This document shows, piece after piece, positions 1 through 11,208 of a stretch of DNA of 64,000 nucleotides. A model generated the notes under the pieces. The model searched no databases and was not told the origin of the DNA. It saw nothing but the letters and a program-made list of their open reading frames with translations. The position numbers were made by a program, and so were the translations under genes. The stretch is from Lutjanus erythropterus (lineage: Eukaryota > Chordata > Actinopteri > Lutjaniformes > Lutjanidae), in NCBI GenBank assembly GCA_020091685.1, contig CM034603.1, positions 3,187,348 to 3,251,347 on the forward strand, read 5' to 3'. Each line of letters opens with the position of its first letter. Within the stretch, counting starts at the first letter, position 1.

Positions 1-330
1 GTGAAAATATATTTGCTTTATTTCTTTTTTATATCTAAACTTGCTCTGTGCCGGAAAACAGCTTCCCAGACAAAAAATCACAACTTCAGACAATTTAAAA
101 ACATGTTAAAAGCCTTCAGATACCTATTGATAACAGTGGTGTAACATTTGCTATTGTAATCATCTTTGTTTAACATTTGAATTTTATGAAAATGTTGATC
201 CTTTAAAGTTGTGTCCCATATTTCCGTCAGATTTTTTTCAAAAACATGATTTAATCAGCCATAAAAAAGGGTTAGCTATACCATAAGAACCCCTGTCTCA
301 CTTCATGGTTTAACAAAGGTGGAATACTGC
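1..330 (+). repeat. Local dispersed repeat R1, copy A (cut by window edge)
   Basis: This AT-rich stretch matches 5465-5765 and 6211-6415 in the same orientation. Shared landmarks are 'CTGTGCCGGAAAACAGC', 'CCTTTAAAGTTGTG', and 'TTAGCTATACC' followed by 'ACCCCTGTCTCACTTC'. By eye, copies are roughly three-quarters identical with small indels, so they are old. No coding potential, TIR or poly-A tail is visible. It is probably an old unnamed transposon or a locally duplicated segment. Confidence 0.7.
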
Positions 331-867
331 TCAAGTACTGGTAAACTTTCTACTTTCAGACAGATTTATTAAATAATATTTCTATCAGATGTGTCTCAAC
401 CATAACATGTCAACTCTGTAGTCCTTCTTAATTAAAACCTAAATAAGAATTATGGTTTAAAAATGTGTATTTTGATTAACATTAAGAACTCTGAGACACT
501 TTAAAAAATAAAGTGGCTGCTCATTACGACTATGCTGTGAAATGAAAAAATGTGACATTTTGTCAACAGTTGATGTCTACATTTAAGTAAAAATTAGTCA
601 CTGGGATGTTGGCCTGTCACATGGTTAAACAGCCAATAGTTTCATATTTTCAAATACATTTTCCTGCATAATTGAACATGAAAATCCTAACCTCCTAAAA
701 TATAGTTTCTTGTCATCCTGCCTTTCACTCCTCTCACACATGCTCACTTGTTGTTGTTATCTGACTGTCAGTTGTGATATCAGCTTTTCCATCAGCTCGT
801 CACTTCTGTCCAATAGCACAGTGACACACCGTGGTTAGCCAATCATCTCGCTGCTCTCTTTTTAAAC
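331..867. other. Intergenic or intronic, nothing recognised
   Basis: AT-rich sequence without a long ORF, TIR pair or tandem repeat that I can see. Confidence 0.5.
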
Positions 868-1185
868 ATGTTTTTCTGCCTTGAGTCCTTCATGCTGCTG
901 GGATGTGCACCCCTCCACCTCCCCACCACCGCCCACTCTTTGCAGATTCATCAGCCTTCTGCAGCCTATCAGTCCCTGCGGCGTCATCAGCCGCCACCAC
1001 CACCACCAGTGTCTGGACTCCATGGGGGGATTTATCCTGCCGCTGCTCAGGGCAGGCACCCCTCGACTAAAAAATCTCCCTGTACAGTCTGCCAAAGACT
1101 TCCTGTCAAGACTAATTATCACATATCATTTTACAGTAATCAGTCACCCTTGTGTTTAGAACTGAAGAGAAGAATACTACTTTAG
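868..1185. other. C-rich segment open on both strands, no recognised gene
   Basis: A CCACCACCACC run at about 990-1010 keeps several frames open. A pyrimidine tract ending in TTTGCAG (to 944) looks like a splice acceptor and is followed by an open proline-rich frame, but no good GT donor follows. It may be a decayed exon or only a low-complexity C-rich patch. Confidence 0.25.
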
Positions 1186-1918
1186 GAACACACAGATGTT
1201 AATTTTGTGTTCCAGACGATGTTGACTTGCACAGAGAACCCTTGAATATGTGACGTGACTGTGATGTAAAATCTGCTCCATAGATAATAAATGAGACAGT
1301 GACTTAGTGATTAAGTTCAATTGTTACAACAAAATGAAGTTTAACACTGAAGCACTGATTAAAGAAAGTACTAAGAAGAACCTCATTTAGGCTCATAAAC
1401 TCAGACAGAAATCTTATGGGTCAACAAGCAGTGTCCCAGATTCTGTATCCTGAGACATATTTCAAGGGCCAATGAGAAAGTGGTGCATGTTCCCAAGTAT
1501 TGACCGAAGTGTCCTGTGGCACAGAAATAGCACATGTGGATTCCTGAAATGGGAATTCCCTTTAAAGCCTCACAGATGCACAGTGGTGATGATCAGTGGT
1601 GTCTTCTATAGACAGACTATGATCTGTGTCCTGTCTGCAGCTGCTACTGATGAAGTGAACAACAAATGAACATGTGTGTTTGGATTGGATTGTAAGCTAT
1701 TAGCCGGTGAACATTTAGCAGCTAAAAAGTTAAAAATGCATTTTGTAAAAAGTAGGTGGAGACCAGAAGAAAGTTAAGTGCTGGACTCACATTCATCAGT
1801 GAGAGAGCAGCTCTTTTTTTCTCTTCTTTCTCTGCAGACTGAGGACATTCAACATCATGAATAGATTACTGAGCAGACCTGTCAGCCACAGGCCCCAGGG
1901 CCCCTCTGGACTTCACCT
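1186..1918. other. Intergenic or intronic, nothing recognised
   Basis: No convincing gene. A long pyrimidine tract ends in CTGCAG at about 1835, an acceptor-like site leading into the unique edge of the next minisatellite, but no open exon follows. Confidence 0.45.
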
Positions 1919-2500
1919 GCAAAATGCAGAATGACTACAAAGGGACACAAACTGACCATAAAGAAATACAAAACTTCTAGGAGGAGCCACAAAGTCATGA
2001 CACAAAGAGACTCAAAACAACTGCAAAGAGACATAAAACAACTATAAAATGACACAAAGCAACCATGAAGAGACACAAAAAGACCACAAAAAGGTGCAAA
2101 AAAAAAGACAAAGCGATGTTAAGTAGTGATGCACAGGTGCATAACAAAATCAAAATTGGCTAACCAACCACAGAGACACAAAGCAACACAAAAGAGGTAA
2201 AACAACCACAAAGACACACAAAATAACAACCGAAAGAGGCAAAACAACCGATGAGACACAAAATAACACAAAGAGAAACAAAGCAACTGTAAAATGATAC
2301 AATGCAACCATAAAGAGACACTAAATGACACCCAAAAGAGGCAAAACAACCACAAAAAGACACAGAAAACAAAGAGACACAAAACAGCCATAAAACAACA
2401 CAAAGTAACCATAAAGAGAGATTTTAAAAAAACACGAGACACAAAACAGCCATAAAGAGTCACAAAAAGAACACAAAAACACAACACAACAACACACAAG
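1919..2500. repeat. Minisatellite of 'GAGACACAAAACAACCATAA' type
   Basis: Loosely periodic purine-rich units built from GACACAAA, CAACCA(C/T)AAA and AAAGAGACA repeat across about 580 bp. The array keeps minus-strand frames open and yields Cys/Phe/Leu-rich spurious ORFs. The same unit returns at 2700-2885 after a unique block. Confidence 0.8.
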
Positions 2501-2510
2501 TAGTGCTGTG

Positions 2511-2690
2511 CTGACCATAGTTACAACCCAGGGCACTGAGGTTAATCCATGGATCAGGCAGGCAGGGTCACAAAAATTAACATTTTGATTAAAACGGATT
2601 GCTCAGAGGTAGGAAATAAGTCGCAACTCCACAGTAAGAGAAACACGCTTATGTGCCCTTTTGCACATGAGGCACAGCGGCACAACTTTG
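2511..2690 (+). repeat. Duplicated block between minisatellite arrays, copy 1
   Basis: This block (landmarks 'AGTTACAACCC', 'GGTTAATCCATGGATCAG', 'CATGAGGCACAGC') is repeated at 2890-3070 with about 75-80% identity by eye. Each copy follows a stretch of the same minisatellite, so a unit of minisatellite plus block of about 375 bp appears tandemly duplicated. Confidence 0.7.
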
Positions 2691-2699
2691 ATCATTTAA

Positions 2700-2885
2700 T
2701 GCAAAATGTGTAACGACTATAAAGAGACACAAACTGACTACCAAACACCCAAAAGGAGACACAAAATTCTAACGGAGATACTTTACAAAGACACGTACAA
2801 TAAGAACAAAAAGACAGAAAAAGAACCATAATGAGATACAGAATGAGGACAAAAAGGTGCAAAATGACTACAAAGAGATGTAAAG
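2700..2885. repeat. Second stretch of the 'GAGACACAAA' minisatellite
   Basis: Same unit as 1919-2500 (for example 'AAAGAGACACAAACTGACTA'), lying between the two copies of the duplicated block. Confidence 0.75.
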
Positions 2886-2889
2886 TAGT

Positions 2890-3070
2890 GATGTACAGAC
2901 TGCAGTTACAACCCCGGGTGCTGTGGTTAATCCACGGATCAGTCTACACGCTTCGTAACTATGAACATTCTCATTAATAGTGGATGAGTCGGGAGCAGGA
3001 AACATGTTGCGATTCCCCAGTAAAAGATACGCTGTGTGTGCATTTATGTACGAGGCACAGCAGGTGTCTT
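2890..3070 (+). repeat. Duplicated block, copy 2
   Basis: Matches 2511-2690 through 'GTTAATCCACGGATCAG', 'ATTCCCCAGTAAAAGATACG' and 'ACGAGGCACAGCAGG'. It runs directly into the LTR-like sequence that follows. Confidence 0.7.
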
Positions 3071-3084
3071 TGTCATGGACACCT

Positions 3085-3490
3085 GTCAGCTTTTCCCGCC
3101 AGTACACCGCCCACACCCATTGGCACTCCCCCTGTACTGACTGTGAGCCTATCAGTGGCCAGCCTGCTCAGTCTGCCTCACACCCGTTGCTTGTCTGCTC
3201 GCTTACCCTTCAGTACTGATACCAGTCAGTTTGCCTTTGTTGTTTGCCAGATTGTAGTTTGTGTCCCTGCCTGCTTCGTATCCCCTCTGTTTGTATACTT
3301 TACCTTTTTTGGATTTTGGTCTGCGTCTGCTGGTTTGAACCTCTGCCTGATTGTGTTGATTTCTGGTTTTGACCTCCGGAACGGACTCTACTTTTCTCTG
3401 CCTGAGAACAGTCTCAGTTCTTGTCTTACTTTGCCTCTGTCCTGTGATTCTGCGTGTGGGTCTCTGGTTCATGAAAGTCCTGTCAAGTTA
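3085..3490 (+). mobile_element. LTR-like terminal sequence (possible solo LTR)
   Basis: A C/T-rich stretch ends with 'TTCTGCGTGTGGGTCTCTGG' and then 'AGTCCTGTCA', the layout seen at the ends of many fish Gypsy-type LTRs. A possible start is TGTCAGC at 3085. No 5 bp target duplication, primer-binding site or AATAAA is evident, so it may instead be the tail of another retroelement. Its open frame of 190 codons has no recognisable domain. Confidence 0.3.
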
Positions 3491-4149
3491 ATAACTACAG
3501 TTTTCAGTTTTTTTGCTTTCATATTAAAATTTGCTGCAGCAACCTCTAATCATTAACGTAAATTGTAATAAAAAACACTCTGCCATCAAAAGAACACACA
3601 ATAAATGAATCACTTGGGAAGCTTGTGTTGGTAATATAAGGTCCAGGGACTCATTAGATGTGTGGGTATTTAGATTGGAGAAAATAATCTATTAGAGTGG
3701 ATGCAGGTGGATGATTTATGTCCATAAAGTCTTTGTTTCTTGATGATGGGGCCTTTTACATGTCTGTGCCCAGGGCCCTATTTTCTCATAATCTGTCCAT
3801 GCTCAACATGGACTCTAAAACTCCACCAGCTGTAAAGTCCTACAGAGCGTGGTGAAAACTTCTCAGCACATCATGCAATCAATCGTTGCAACAACTCAGC
3901 ATCGGTCATATGGCAAGGAGCCAAATCACATTCAGTCCACCACAAATTTAATTGCACATCATACAAGCCTGATTATTACAACAAATTTATGAAGAAATAA
4001 GAGGCAGCTGTCAGCAGTAGTTTTCTTATTTCCTCCAGTGAGTGTACATTTTGCAAACCATTGTATCTCTGTGAGAATGTGCCAGTGAGCCATTGTAGTA
4101 AGAGCAGACAAAATGATGTTTATTCTCTTCAGGAGAGACTTCATTTTCT
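3491..4149. other. Mostly unrecognised; may contain the outer foldback arm
   Basis: No gene seen. The last 130 bases include 'GTGCCAGTGAGCCATTG', which resembles the loop of the foldback family described at 4150-5360, so the old element may begin about 4060. Confidence 0.4.
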
Positions 4150-5360
4150 CTGCATTAGACCTTTTCCACAGTGTTGAATAGTAGGGTAAAGACCAGTGGT
4201 GGACAGTAGTGAAGTACATTTATTTGAGTACTGTACTTAAGTACATTTTTTGAGTATCTGTACTTTACTTGAGTATTTGTTTTTTTGGAAACGTATTACT
4301 TTCACTCCACTACATTTCAAAGACAAATATTGTACTTTTGACTTTTGACATTTGTAGGAAGGTTGTTACTTTTCGACTAAAGCTTTGAAGTCAGCTGTTG
4401 GTGTTTTTTTTCTTTTCTAAAATGCAATTGGTCACATGCTGTGTTCCTCACAGAAGGAAACCAATCACAGTAGCTCCTCTCAAATGGGACTGATGTAAAA
4501 GTGGAAATACATCATCCAGGCGCTCTCTATAACAAGAACAAGCAAACTCTCCCTCTTTCATTCAAACAAAAAGCGGTAATGGTGACGGCAGGAGAAAGAC
4601 AAAATTAAATCTCAAGATGTTATTATAATTATTAATTATTCCAGGTAGCTTTTAAAGTTGGATTGTTTTTATCGGGGTGAAAAATACCACATAATTCATG
4701 TATATATACTGCCTCTGAAGACAGAAAGAAATCTCAGTTATTTAACAGACTTGGAGAACTCCTTACAGTTAGCTTCAATCTAATTTTATGATGTGATTTT
4801 AATACAGTTACATCAGAAAATGACAACAGCTGTCCTTTTTGTTTTTGATTGTATTTCTATGCTGAAGTTTTTATAGGTGTTTCTATAGACTTTGTGTAGC
4901 AGAGTGGTTCTACAAGCAGGTCAGTGCATCATTAGATGGTTTCAGAGAGTTACAAGCTTCTGTAAATGCATCATGAAAACAATACAGCATGTATTGATAT
5001 TAGAAAATGTACTTTGTAATTTGTACTTTTGAATACTTCAGTATTTTTAAAAACATGTACTTTTGAATACTTAAGTATTTTTAAAAGCAAGAACTCTAGT
5101 ACTTTAACTCAAGTAAAACTTTGACTGAGCAACTTTCACTTGTAGTTGAGTAATATTTGACCAGGAGTATCTGTACTTTGACTCAAGTACTGGGGTTAAG
5201 TACTTTGTCCACCACTGGTAAAGACAGGTGACAGTAATGAAGGGTGCAGCTACTGTGCATGTTGGCTCACTGAGGAGGCTTTGATACACTAACTTAATTA
5301 GTATCACCTGTGTTTACTCTGATATTTCAGAGCAATATGACTTGATGAATGCAGACCTCA
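4150..5360 (+). repeat. Ancient foldback repeat F, copy 1, split by a hAT insertion
   Basis: The pieces at 4150-4193 and 5226-5360 flank the hAT element at 4194-5217. Rejoined, they match copies at 35566-35830 (same strand) and 59380-59620 (opposite strand). Landmarks are 'TTTTCCACAGTGTTGAATAG', 'GTGCATGTTGGCTCACTG' and 'ATGAATGCAGACC'. The family has inverted-repeat arms around a loop of about 60 bp. No coding capacity. Confidence 0.65.
4194..5217 (+). mobile_element. Non-autonomous hAT element, family H1, copy 1
   Basis: The element starts CAGTGGTGGACAGTAGTG and ends CTTTGTCCACCACTG, giving inverted termini. It is flanked on both sides by a perfect 8 bp duplication, GTAAAGAC (4186-4193 and 5218-5225), the hallmark of hAT transposition. 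Ends are rich in AAGTAC / ACTTGAG motifs. The 1,024 bp body has no transposase. Two closely similar copies lie at 24677-25594 and 32992-34000, so the family moved fairly recently and must have been mobilised in trans. Confidence 0.9.
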
Positions 5361-5464
5361 GCTGATTTATCACCCATTCTTGAGAAGTGGGACAAAAAAA
5401 AAGATTAATATCAACACTCCAATGATATTTTTGGTGAAAGTTTATTATTTAATAACTTAATATG

Positions 5465-5765
5465 TGAAAAATATGTAATTTACGAAATGTTTTGGTTTGC
5501 TTTTATTAATTAAAATTTCTAAATTCGATCTGTGCCAGAAAACAGCCTTGTCCCAGACAAGAATTCACAGCTTCAAACATTTTAAAAGTGTGTTACAATC
5601 TCTCAAAATCTAAAATCTATGATAACATAGGTATAGGAATGTGCCACTATAATCATCTCTGTTCCAAAACGAATTTTTAATGAAAACATTTGGCCCTTTA
5701 AAGTTGTGCCCCAGATTTCCATCAACTTCATCAGATTTTTACAGAAACAATAGCCAAGGGTATGC
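5465..5765 (+). repeat. Local dispersed repeat R1, copy B
   Basis: Matches 1-262 through 'CTGTGCCAGAAAACAGCC', 'CCCAGACAAGAATTCACAGC' and 'CCTTTAAAGTTGTGCCCCAG'. Same orientation as copies A and C. Confidence 0.7.
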
Positions 5766-6210
5766 TCTTTGAACATATATTTCCCAGCAAAATTGAAGAA
5801 TAAAACTCAAAATATGGGTTTGCCCCAAACCTCAAGAATGAGTGCAAAGCAGCTAACAAAAGTAAAAATAAAAAACAAATAAAAAAAAACAAACAGATGT
5901 TAGAACTAGACAGTCTAAAATAAGAGAATATAGAGAGCACAGAGCACCTTTTCAAACAAAGTGAATGCCAAATGTAAAGAGCCTAAAATAGTGCATAAGT
6001 ACAAAGTAAATGAAGAACCCTACTTAAGAAGGTGGGAATATCTTTCCTTCCTGTATGTTTGTTTCTTTATGTACATTAAAGAACTGGACCAGACTTTCTA
6101 AAACTTCCCTTGGTAATTATTAGTCCTTGTGATTAACTATTCAGAAGTCTGTCTTTATTAACAGACTGTCAAACTCTTCCAGTGGCAAAAGAAGAACAAG
6201 CACCAATAAA
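5766..6210. other. Unrecognised AT-rich DNA
   Basis: No gene, TIR or tandem repeat recognised between two R1 copies. Confidence 0.5.
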
Positions 6211-6415
6211 GCTTCAACCGAAAATATGCTATTATAATCATCTTTGTTTTTAAAACGGATTGTTTTATGAAAATGTTGGCTCTTTAAAGTTGTGCCCCAG
6301 ATTTCTATCAATTGTCAAATTTTAACAAAAGCTGACTTTAATCAGGAATAACAACAGTTAGCTATACCCTAAGGACCCCTCTCTTACTTCCTGGGTTAAA
6401 AAAGTACAAACAGTA
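6211..6415 (+). repeat. Local dispersed repeat R1, copy C (partial)
   Basis: Matches 145-330 of copy A: 'TATAATCATCTTTGTTTT', 'CTTTAAAGTTGTGCCCCAG', 'GTTAGCTATACCCTAAGGAC'. It lacks the first half of the repeat. Confidence 0.7.
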
Positions 6416-6944
6416 CACATTCTCTTATACATGTACAAAACACAACCTGTTTATTTATAACATTTGTTACTTTTTTTCACTACTGTACACCAGTATACTA
6501 CACTATCATATTATTAGTTTTTATTATTACTTGATATATATGATATACAAATAAATATATTTCTATTTCTAAATTTATAACCTATGTCTCAGATTTTATT
6601 TTTTCTTTCTACTTATGTGATCTTCTTTTATAAATATAGTATAAAATGAGCATTGTTAAAGGGAGCCTGACAGGAAGTGATGGCTGAGTGAGAAAAACTT
6701 CCAGGCAGAAATTTTTAACACACTGAAAGTGATAAATTGATCATAATTTCCACAGATTGATCAATATTAAAATATTGTTGTTGTTGCTGTTTTCCACTTA
6801 TTGACTTGCTCCTACAACACTGCAACAAACTATTGTACTGCTATTGTAAATATGTAACTCACCACTGTGGTTTCAGGATTTCTTTTATAAATGTCTTTCT
6901 TTTTTCATGGTAATATACCATAAACTAGATTTACACACCATCAG

Positions 6945-6945
<1 letters not shown>
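6416..6945. other. Unrecognised AT-rich DNA
   Basis: Only low-complexity A/T stretches are visible. Confidence 0.5.

Positions 6946-6981
<36 letters not shown>
6946..6981 (+). repeat. (GT)n microsatellite
   Basis: An uninterrupted run of about 17 TG units. Confidence 0.95.
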
Positions 6982-6982
<1 letters not shown>

Positions 6983-8180
6983 CCGGGTGTGACTTTGTTT
7001 TAGTAAAAAGTGTTGTAGAGGAGTGGTTCTTAAAAGCAGTGAGCCTGTATCGAACCCCTCTTCTTCTCAGTCAATACAAACGCAGAACAAAGTCAGATTC
7101 TTCGGTCGTCTTTTTGCATGTAGCTGCCACAGTGTAGCTGAATTGGAAAAGCCATCTGTCCAGGCCTTGAGGAATGGAACATAGCGTTTTCTTTGGCAGA
7201 TCCTCAATATGATATTGACCCCAGTGATGTTTCCAATTAGACGCTAGTTTGCTTTAAAAAGGGCCGTCTCTCTTGGGAGTCGGAGTGGTTTCTTTCAGCC
7301 TCCAGGCAGCAACTTCTCTCCACACACTCACCATTGTTGACCACTGTTTTTCTCTCTTTCTCAAACCTCGCCTTTTCAGTCTTTTTCTTTTCAAGTGCCA
7401 AACTGAATCACCCTGTGAAATGAAAGAGTGGCCTGAGCGGGCCATTCATACCGGCGACCACACACTGTGTATGTGTACGTGTGTGTGTGTGCACAACTTG
7501 AACAACTTATGTCATTCACATCATAACGTCCCGGCAGCCGAAAAAAGGGCAGCATTCTTTAGCACAAAGGCACATCGTTAAAGACGTCTTAAAGAACGGA
7601 ACAGAACATCATGGCTGCGCTGCCGCTCTGCACACGCTCTGAAACACGCATGTGAGCTTATGTATGAGTCTACATCAGCTGACTGAGGATGAGACAGAAT
7701 AAAAGCTAAAAAAAAAACACAATCACACACTTTTTCACACATCTGAGCACAATCTTCACATACACAAACGTGATTCCACATATCATAAACTGCACTTGTT
7801 GTAAGAGTTAATATGACTGAAGGCTGGAGGTGACACTCACAGTGAATTATGTATTATAATTCTCAGTCTAATATCTTAGACTGTGAAGATCTGTGAACAT
7901 CAGAGGTACACATTTCTAGTAATTAATACAGTTAATTCCCATTTTGTATTTCCAGACAGTTTCAGAATATTTTTCTTCTCCCAAAATTTCTCACGACTGA
8001 AACACAATAATAAGTATCATAAAAAGAAGGCTTTACTTTTTCTTCTTACATATTTTTTAAGCAGAATTTTGTATATTCATTGTATTATAATCCAATATTT
8101 TTCTCTAAAAGGCATAAATTTGATCTATTTGAACTAATTTAAAAGTTCAGGATTCATTCATTTTAATATATACCCCCTCC
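6982..8180. other. Non-repetitive DNA without a recognised gene
   Basis: Between about 7140 and 7560 the sequence is less AT-rich and of higher complexity than its surroundings, and matches no other part of the window. Short open frames exist on both strands without splice or domain support. It could hold a conserved non-coding element. 7860-8160 is AT-rich and featureless. Confidence 0.4.
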
Positions 8181-9080
8181 AAGATGATTTCATGGCAACT
8201 GTTCTCAAAAATTGTGTTGCATGTTGTGATGTTTTGAGGCATTTTTTGCAATGAAATTGCCTAAGTGAGCAAAAATTGAGAAAAAAAAAAAAAACTTTTT
8301 CAAAGCCTGGGGAAAGTATCCTTCTTTATGGTGTTGAAACATGGACAATGAATAAAGAGCTCCAGGATCGTCTTGGCAGAACATACACAAGACTTCTCAT
8401 GTGTGTCCAGAACCTCTCGTGGAGGAATCGTCCCACAAAAGCTCAGATTTATGGTGGCAGCCCTCCCATCTCAGCTGTGGCACATAGAAGAGTCCACTTT
8501 GCTGGACACTGCCACAGAGCAAAAGACCAAATCATCTCGGACATTCTGCTCCGGAGACTTCCTTGTCCTTCAAGAGGAAGCAGACCACTCACATCTCCAG
8601 ATCTGCTGATGAGGGACAATGGGCTGACTGTGAACAAACTTGGTGTGACAATGAGCAAAAGAAAACAGTGGAAGCAATGTGTGTCTCAGATCTCGAGGGC
8701 ACTCGAAGGATGATGATGAACTTGTTTCAAGGAGAATAAAACTTCCCTCTGTTCCAGACTTCGCCAAAAAGGCTCAGGATTACAAAAACTGTAAGACAAT
8801 CTGATTTATTTGTAAATGAAGAAGTGCACCTGGGAGTATTCACAAAGAAGAGAAATCTTTCTGGAGATAAAGCTCAGTCAAAACAGCAAGGACAAAACGA
8901 AAATAAAATAAAAGTGCACGGAGCATTGATAAATATAACAATGACAAACCTTGTCTTCTTTTCAGACTTGTAATTCTTGGAAAGCTACAATGATTGGTCA
9001 GATTCACAGTGATTGAAACAAATTGCAAGATTGTGCAGAATTTACAGGGATTGGTTGAAGTTGCATGAATTGACTTGACT
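8181..9080 (+). repeat. Dispersed repeat R2, copy 1, split by a LINE fragment
   Basis: The segments 8181-8299 and 8720-9080 match 37799-38425 in the same order: 'GTTGTGATGTTTTGAGGC', 'AAAAAGGCTCAGGATTACAA', 'GAAGAAGTGCACCTGGGAG', then 'ATGATTGGTCAGATTCACAG'. The LINE fragment interrupts it at the A-rich tract near 8280. In copy 2 the sequence ends in CACAACATCACAAC, partly inverse to the 'GTTGTGATGTT' near the start, so it may be a DNA element with degenerate TIRs. Confidence 0.65.
8300..8720 (+). pseudogene. LINE ORF2 C-terminal fragment (non-LTR retrotransposon)
   Basis: An open frame of about 135 codons ending at 8713 resembles the C-terminal tail of a non-LTR reverse transcriptase. It contains LYGVETWTMNKELQDRL, then YTRLLMCVQNLSW, then HRRVHFAGHCHRAKDQ (the usual R-L-AGHC motif) and a closing KRKQWKQCV segment. 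All catalytic reverse-transcriptase motifs lie upstream and are absent, so this is a 5'-truncated copy. It ends in a short GATGATGATGA run, typical of the 3' tail of RTE-like LINEs. It is inserted in repeat R2. The exact LINE clade is uncertain. Confidence 0.7.
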
Positions 9081-9500
9081 GCAGAATAACTAATGTTACT
9101 AAGTGTTCAGCTGGTATTTAAAAAATATCACTTTACTGAATATAAACTGACATGGAGTTTATACTAAAATACTTTTAATTTGCAAAACTGTGCAAATGTT
9201 TTGTTTAATTTCACCCAAATAAAAGATTAAGCGCCCCTTTGTCACGACTGAAACAGTCATGTTACAGCCATGTTTCCATGGTGACAGTCTTAAAAGTGTT
9301 ATATTTTAGCTGGAATTCTTCACATTAAAGAATCTTGAATGACGTGGAGTTTACTAAAACACTTCTAATTTCTAATAATCTATATTCTAATACATCTAAT
9401 ATTTTTCTGCATTAACAACCAAATAAGTTTCTTTAATTGCAGGAAATTGGTGAATTATCGTGATGTTAATGTCATTTTCAGACTTTTTGGACACATTTAC
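9081..9500 (+). repeat. Diverged tandem duplication, AT-rich
   Basis: 9108-9195 and 9305-9395 share 'AGCTGG', 'GACATGGAGTTTA/GACGTGGAGTTTA' and 'CTAAAACACTTCTAATTT'-like stretches about 195 bp apart, suggesting an old tandem duplication. No coding potential. Confidence 0.45.
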
Positions 9501-9627
9501 AACAAAGTGATGGCAGCCATGAGAGACTCAGATATACTTCCTAAAATCAGTCTCCGCCCTTGGAACCCAACATACATTGTTTCAGTAGAGACATGAAAAT
9601 GTGGGACAACGTTTTTTTTTACGTATG

Positions 9628-9822
9628 GTCTCCATACATATGGTATTTGTCATATGTACCGAGGCTATGAGTCATCTGCAGCAGCCGTGGGTTCGACTCC
9701 CACCTCTGGCTCTCTGCTCCATGACATCTGTCTACTATTTCTCCCACTTTCCTGACTTCACTTCAGCTGTCTTATCACAATAAAGGCATACAAACCCAAA
9801 GAAATATTTTAAAAAAAAAAAA
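9628..9822 (+). mobile_element. tRNA-derived SINE, degraded copy (family S1)
   Basis: A pol III B box (GGGTTCGACTCCC, 9689-9701) follows 'GTACCGAGGCTATGAGTC'. The tail reads 'CTGACTTCACTTCAGCTGTC', 'AATAAAGGCATACAAACCC' and an A-rich end. It aligns along its length with the better SINE at 54634-54828, but the A-box region here is badly eroded, so it is unlikely to be transcribed. Confidence 0.75.
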
Positions 9823-10436
9823 TTATATATAGATTTGTGATTTACAAAGAAAATACAAAATGGATATATTTTTTCAACTTGACTTTCAAAAACACAAAAA
9901 AGATCTTTTTAAAAAAAACAACAGTGGAAAAATGTGTAAAAATCATTTTAGTATCATTTTCATGAATTTAAATTTAGAGGTTGGTGTTCAGGACGTCCTA
10001 CAAAGTTCCCTACAAGTATCCTGAATCAATAAAATAATAATTATAATGTTATAGAATAATACTGAAAATTTTGCACATAATTAATCAACTAATAATTTGT
10101 GGAAATCCAAAGATGTTTGGTTGGGAATCCTTCCTGAACTCAAACGAAGTTTGTTTGCAGTGCTCTTTGGATAAAGATACATGTGTGCACAAACATTACA
10201 AGAAACTCTGTCATGATGGATTCATGCGTGTTCAAAAATGACTCCCTGATGAAGGCTTGATTGTTTTAAGGTCTAACATGTCCGTGTTGTGACCGTAAAC
10301 GCTGTTATAAAACAGTGTTAGAATTTTTTCGGGACTTTTTGAGCCTCAGTCTGTTGGGAAATCAATTGTGAACATGAAGCAGGATGTTTGTGGGAAAATA
10401 CAAACATGAATCACAGTGGACCATACTGTCTGATTT
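9823..10436. other. Unrecognised AT-rich DNA
   Basis: No supported feature. Confidence 0.5.
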
Positions 10437-11208
10437 GGTAACACTTATAAGATGCTTATTAACATTAATACATGTTAATAAGTGTTACTATCACATAATC
10501 ACATAATAAACATATTTATTATTAGATTATAAGACATTTATAAGTAGTCTTATGAGAAACTTCATAGTTCATAGTTTATAGACTTCTCGAGAATATGTTA
10601 ATAATAATGTTAATAAAAGCCTTATGTTTCTTATAATTGTTAATAATAGTGTTATAAACACATTTAACCTATCATTGTTAAATCTTTACAAAGCTTTTGA
10701 CAATTTCCACATGCTTCACTATGCACTTATTAACAGCTAACTATGCATTTTGGCAGTAATGCATCTAAAGTTTGAATAACATTTATTAAGGTTAATTAAT
10801 ACTTTATTGAGCACTTGTTAACAGGTATTAATGTTAGTATTTTCAGGCCCTTTTCCTCTGCTAAGAACTGCTAATAAATGCATCAAAAAGAAGGTTGAAA
10901 TCTTAATAAAGCAACAACAAAAGAAAAAGCTCAGTGAAGGTTTAACAATGTCATTATAGATAATAAATGTGTTTGAAAAAAACAATTATAGGAAACTAAT
11001 GAAGCCTTTATAAACATTCTATATAACAGTCTATGAACTCATCACAAGTTTTTGTTAAGGTTAAGTGCTCACAATATTTTTTATAATCTAGCATAAAAAA
11101 TGTTTTCTCATGTTATTATTAATGCTTAGATAGTCTCATTAACACATTAATAGTAACAAGCATCTTATAAGGGCCTCATTACAAGCACCTTGATATAAAG
11201 TGTAATCC
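10437..11208. repeat. Foldback (MITE-like) element R8, copy 1
   Basis: It begins GGTAACACTTATAAGATGC and ends GATATAAAGTGTAATCC, whose reverse complement also reads GG(T/A)(A/T)ACACTT. The inner flanks 'ATAAGATGCTTATTAACATTA' and the complement of 'TTAATAGTAACAAGCATCTTAT' continue the inverted repeat. No transposase, and no clear target duplication. Its interior (TTAATAAG / CTAATAAATGCAT motifs) recurs at 26073-26342. Confidence 0.75.

Noticed and set aside
2119..2536. Minus-strand ORFs of 70-126 codons rich in Cys, Phe and Leu
   Set aside because: They are translations of the GAGACACAAA minisatellite; overlapping frames are all open for the same reason.
3085..3556. 190-codon + strand ORF as a secreted or membrane protein
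   Set aside because: It coincides with the C/T-rich LTR-like sequence, has no domain and gives a low-complexity hydrophobic product.
9689..9701. tRNA gene
   Set aside because: Only the B box is intact and the sequence continues into a SINE body and A-rich tail; the other two tRNA-like heads (54634, 63222 minus) are likewise SINEs.
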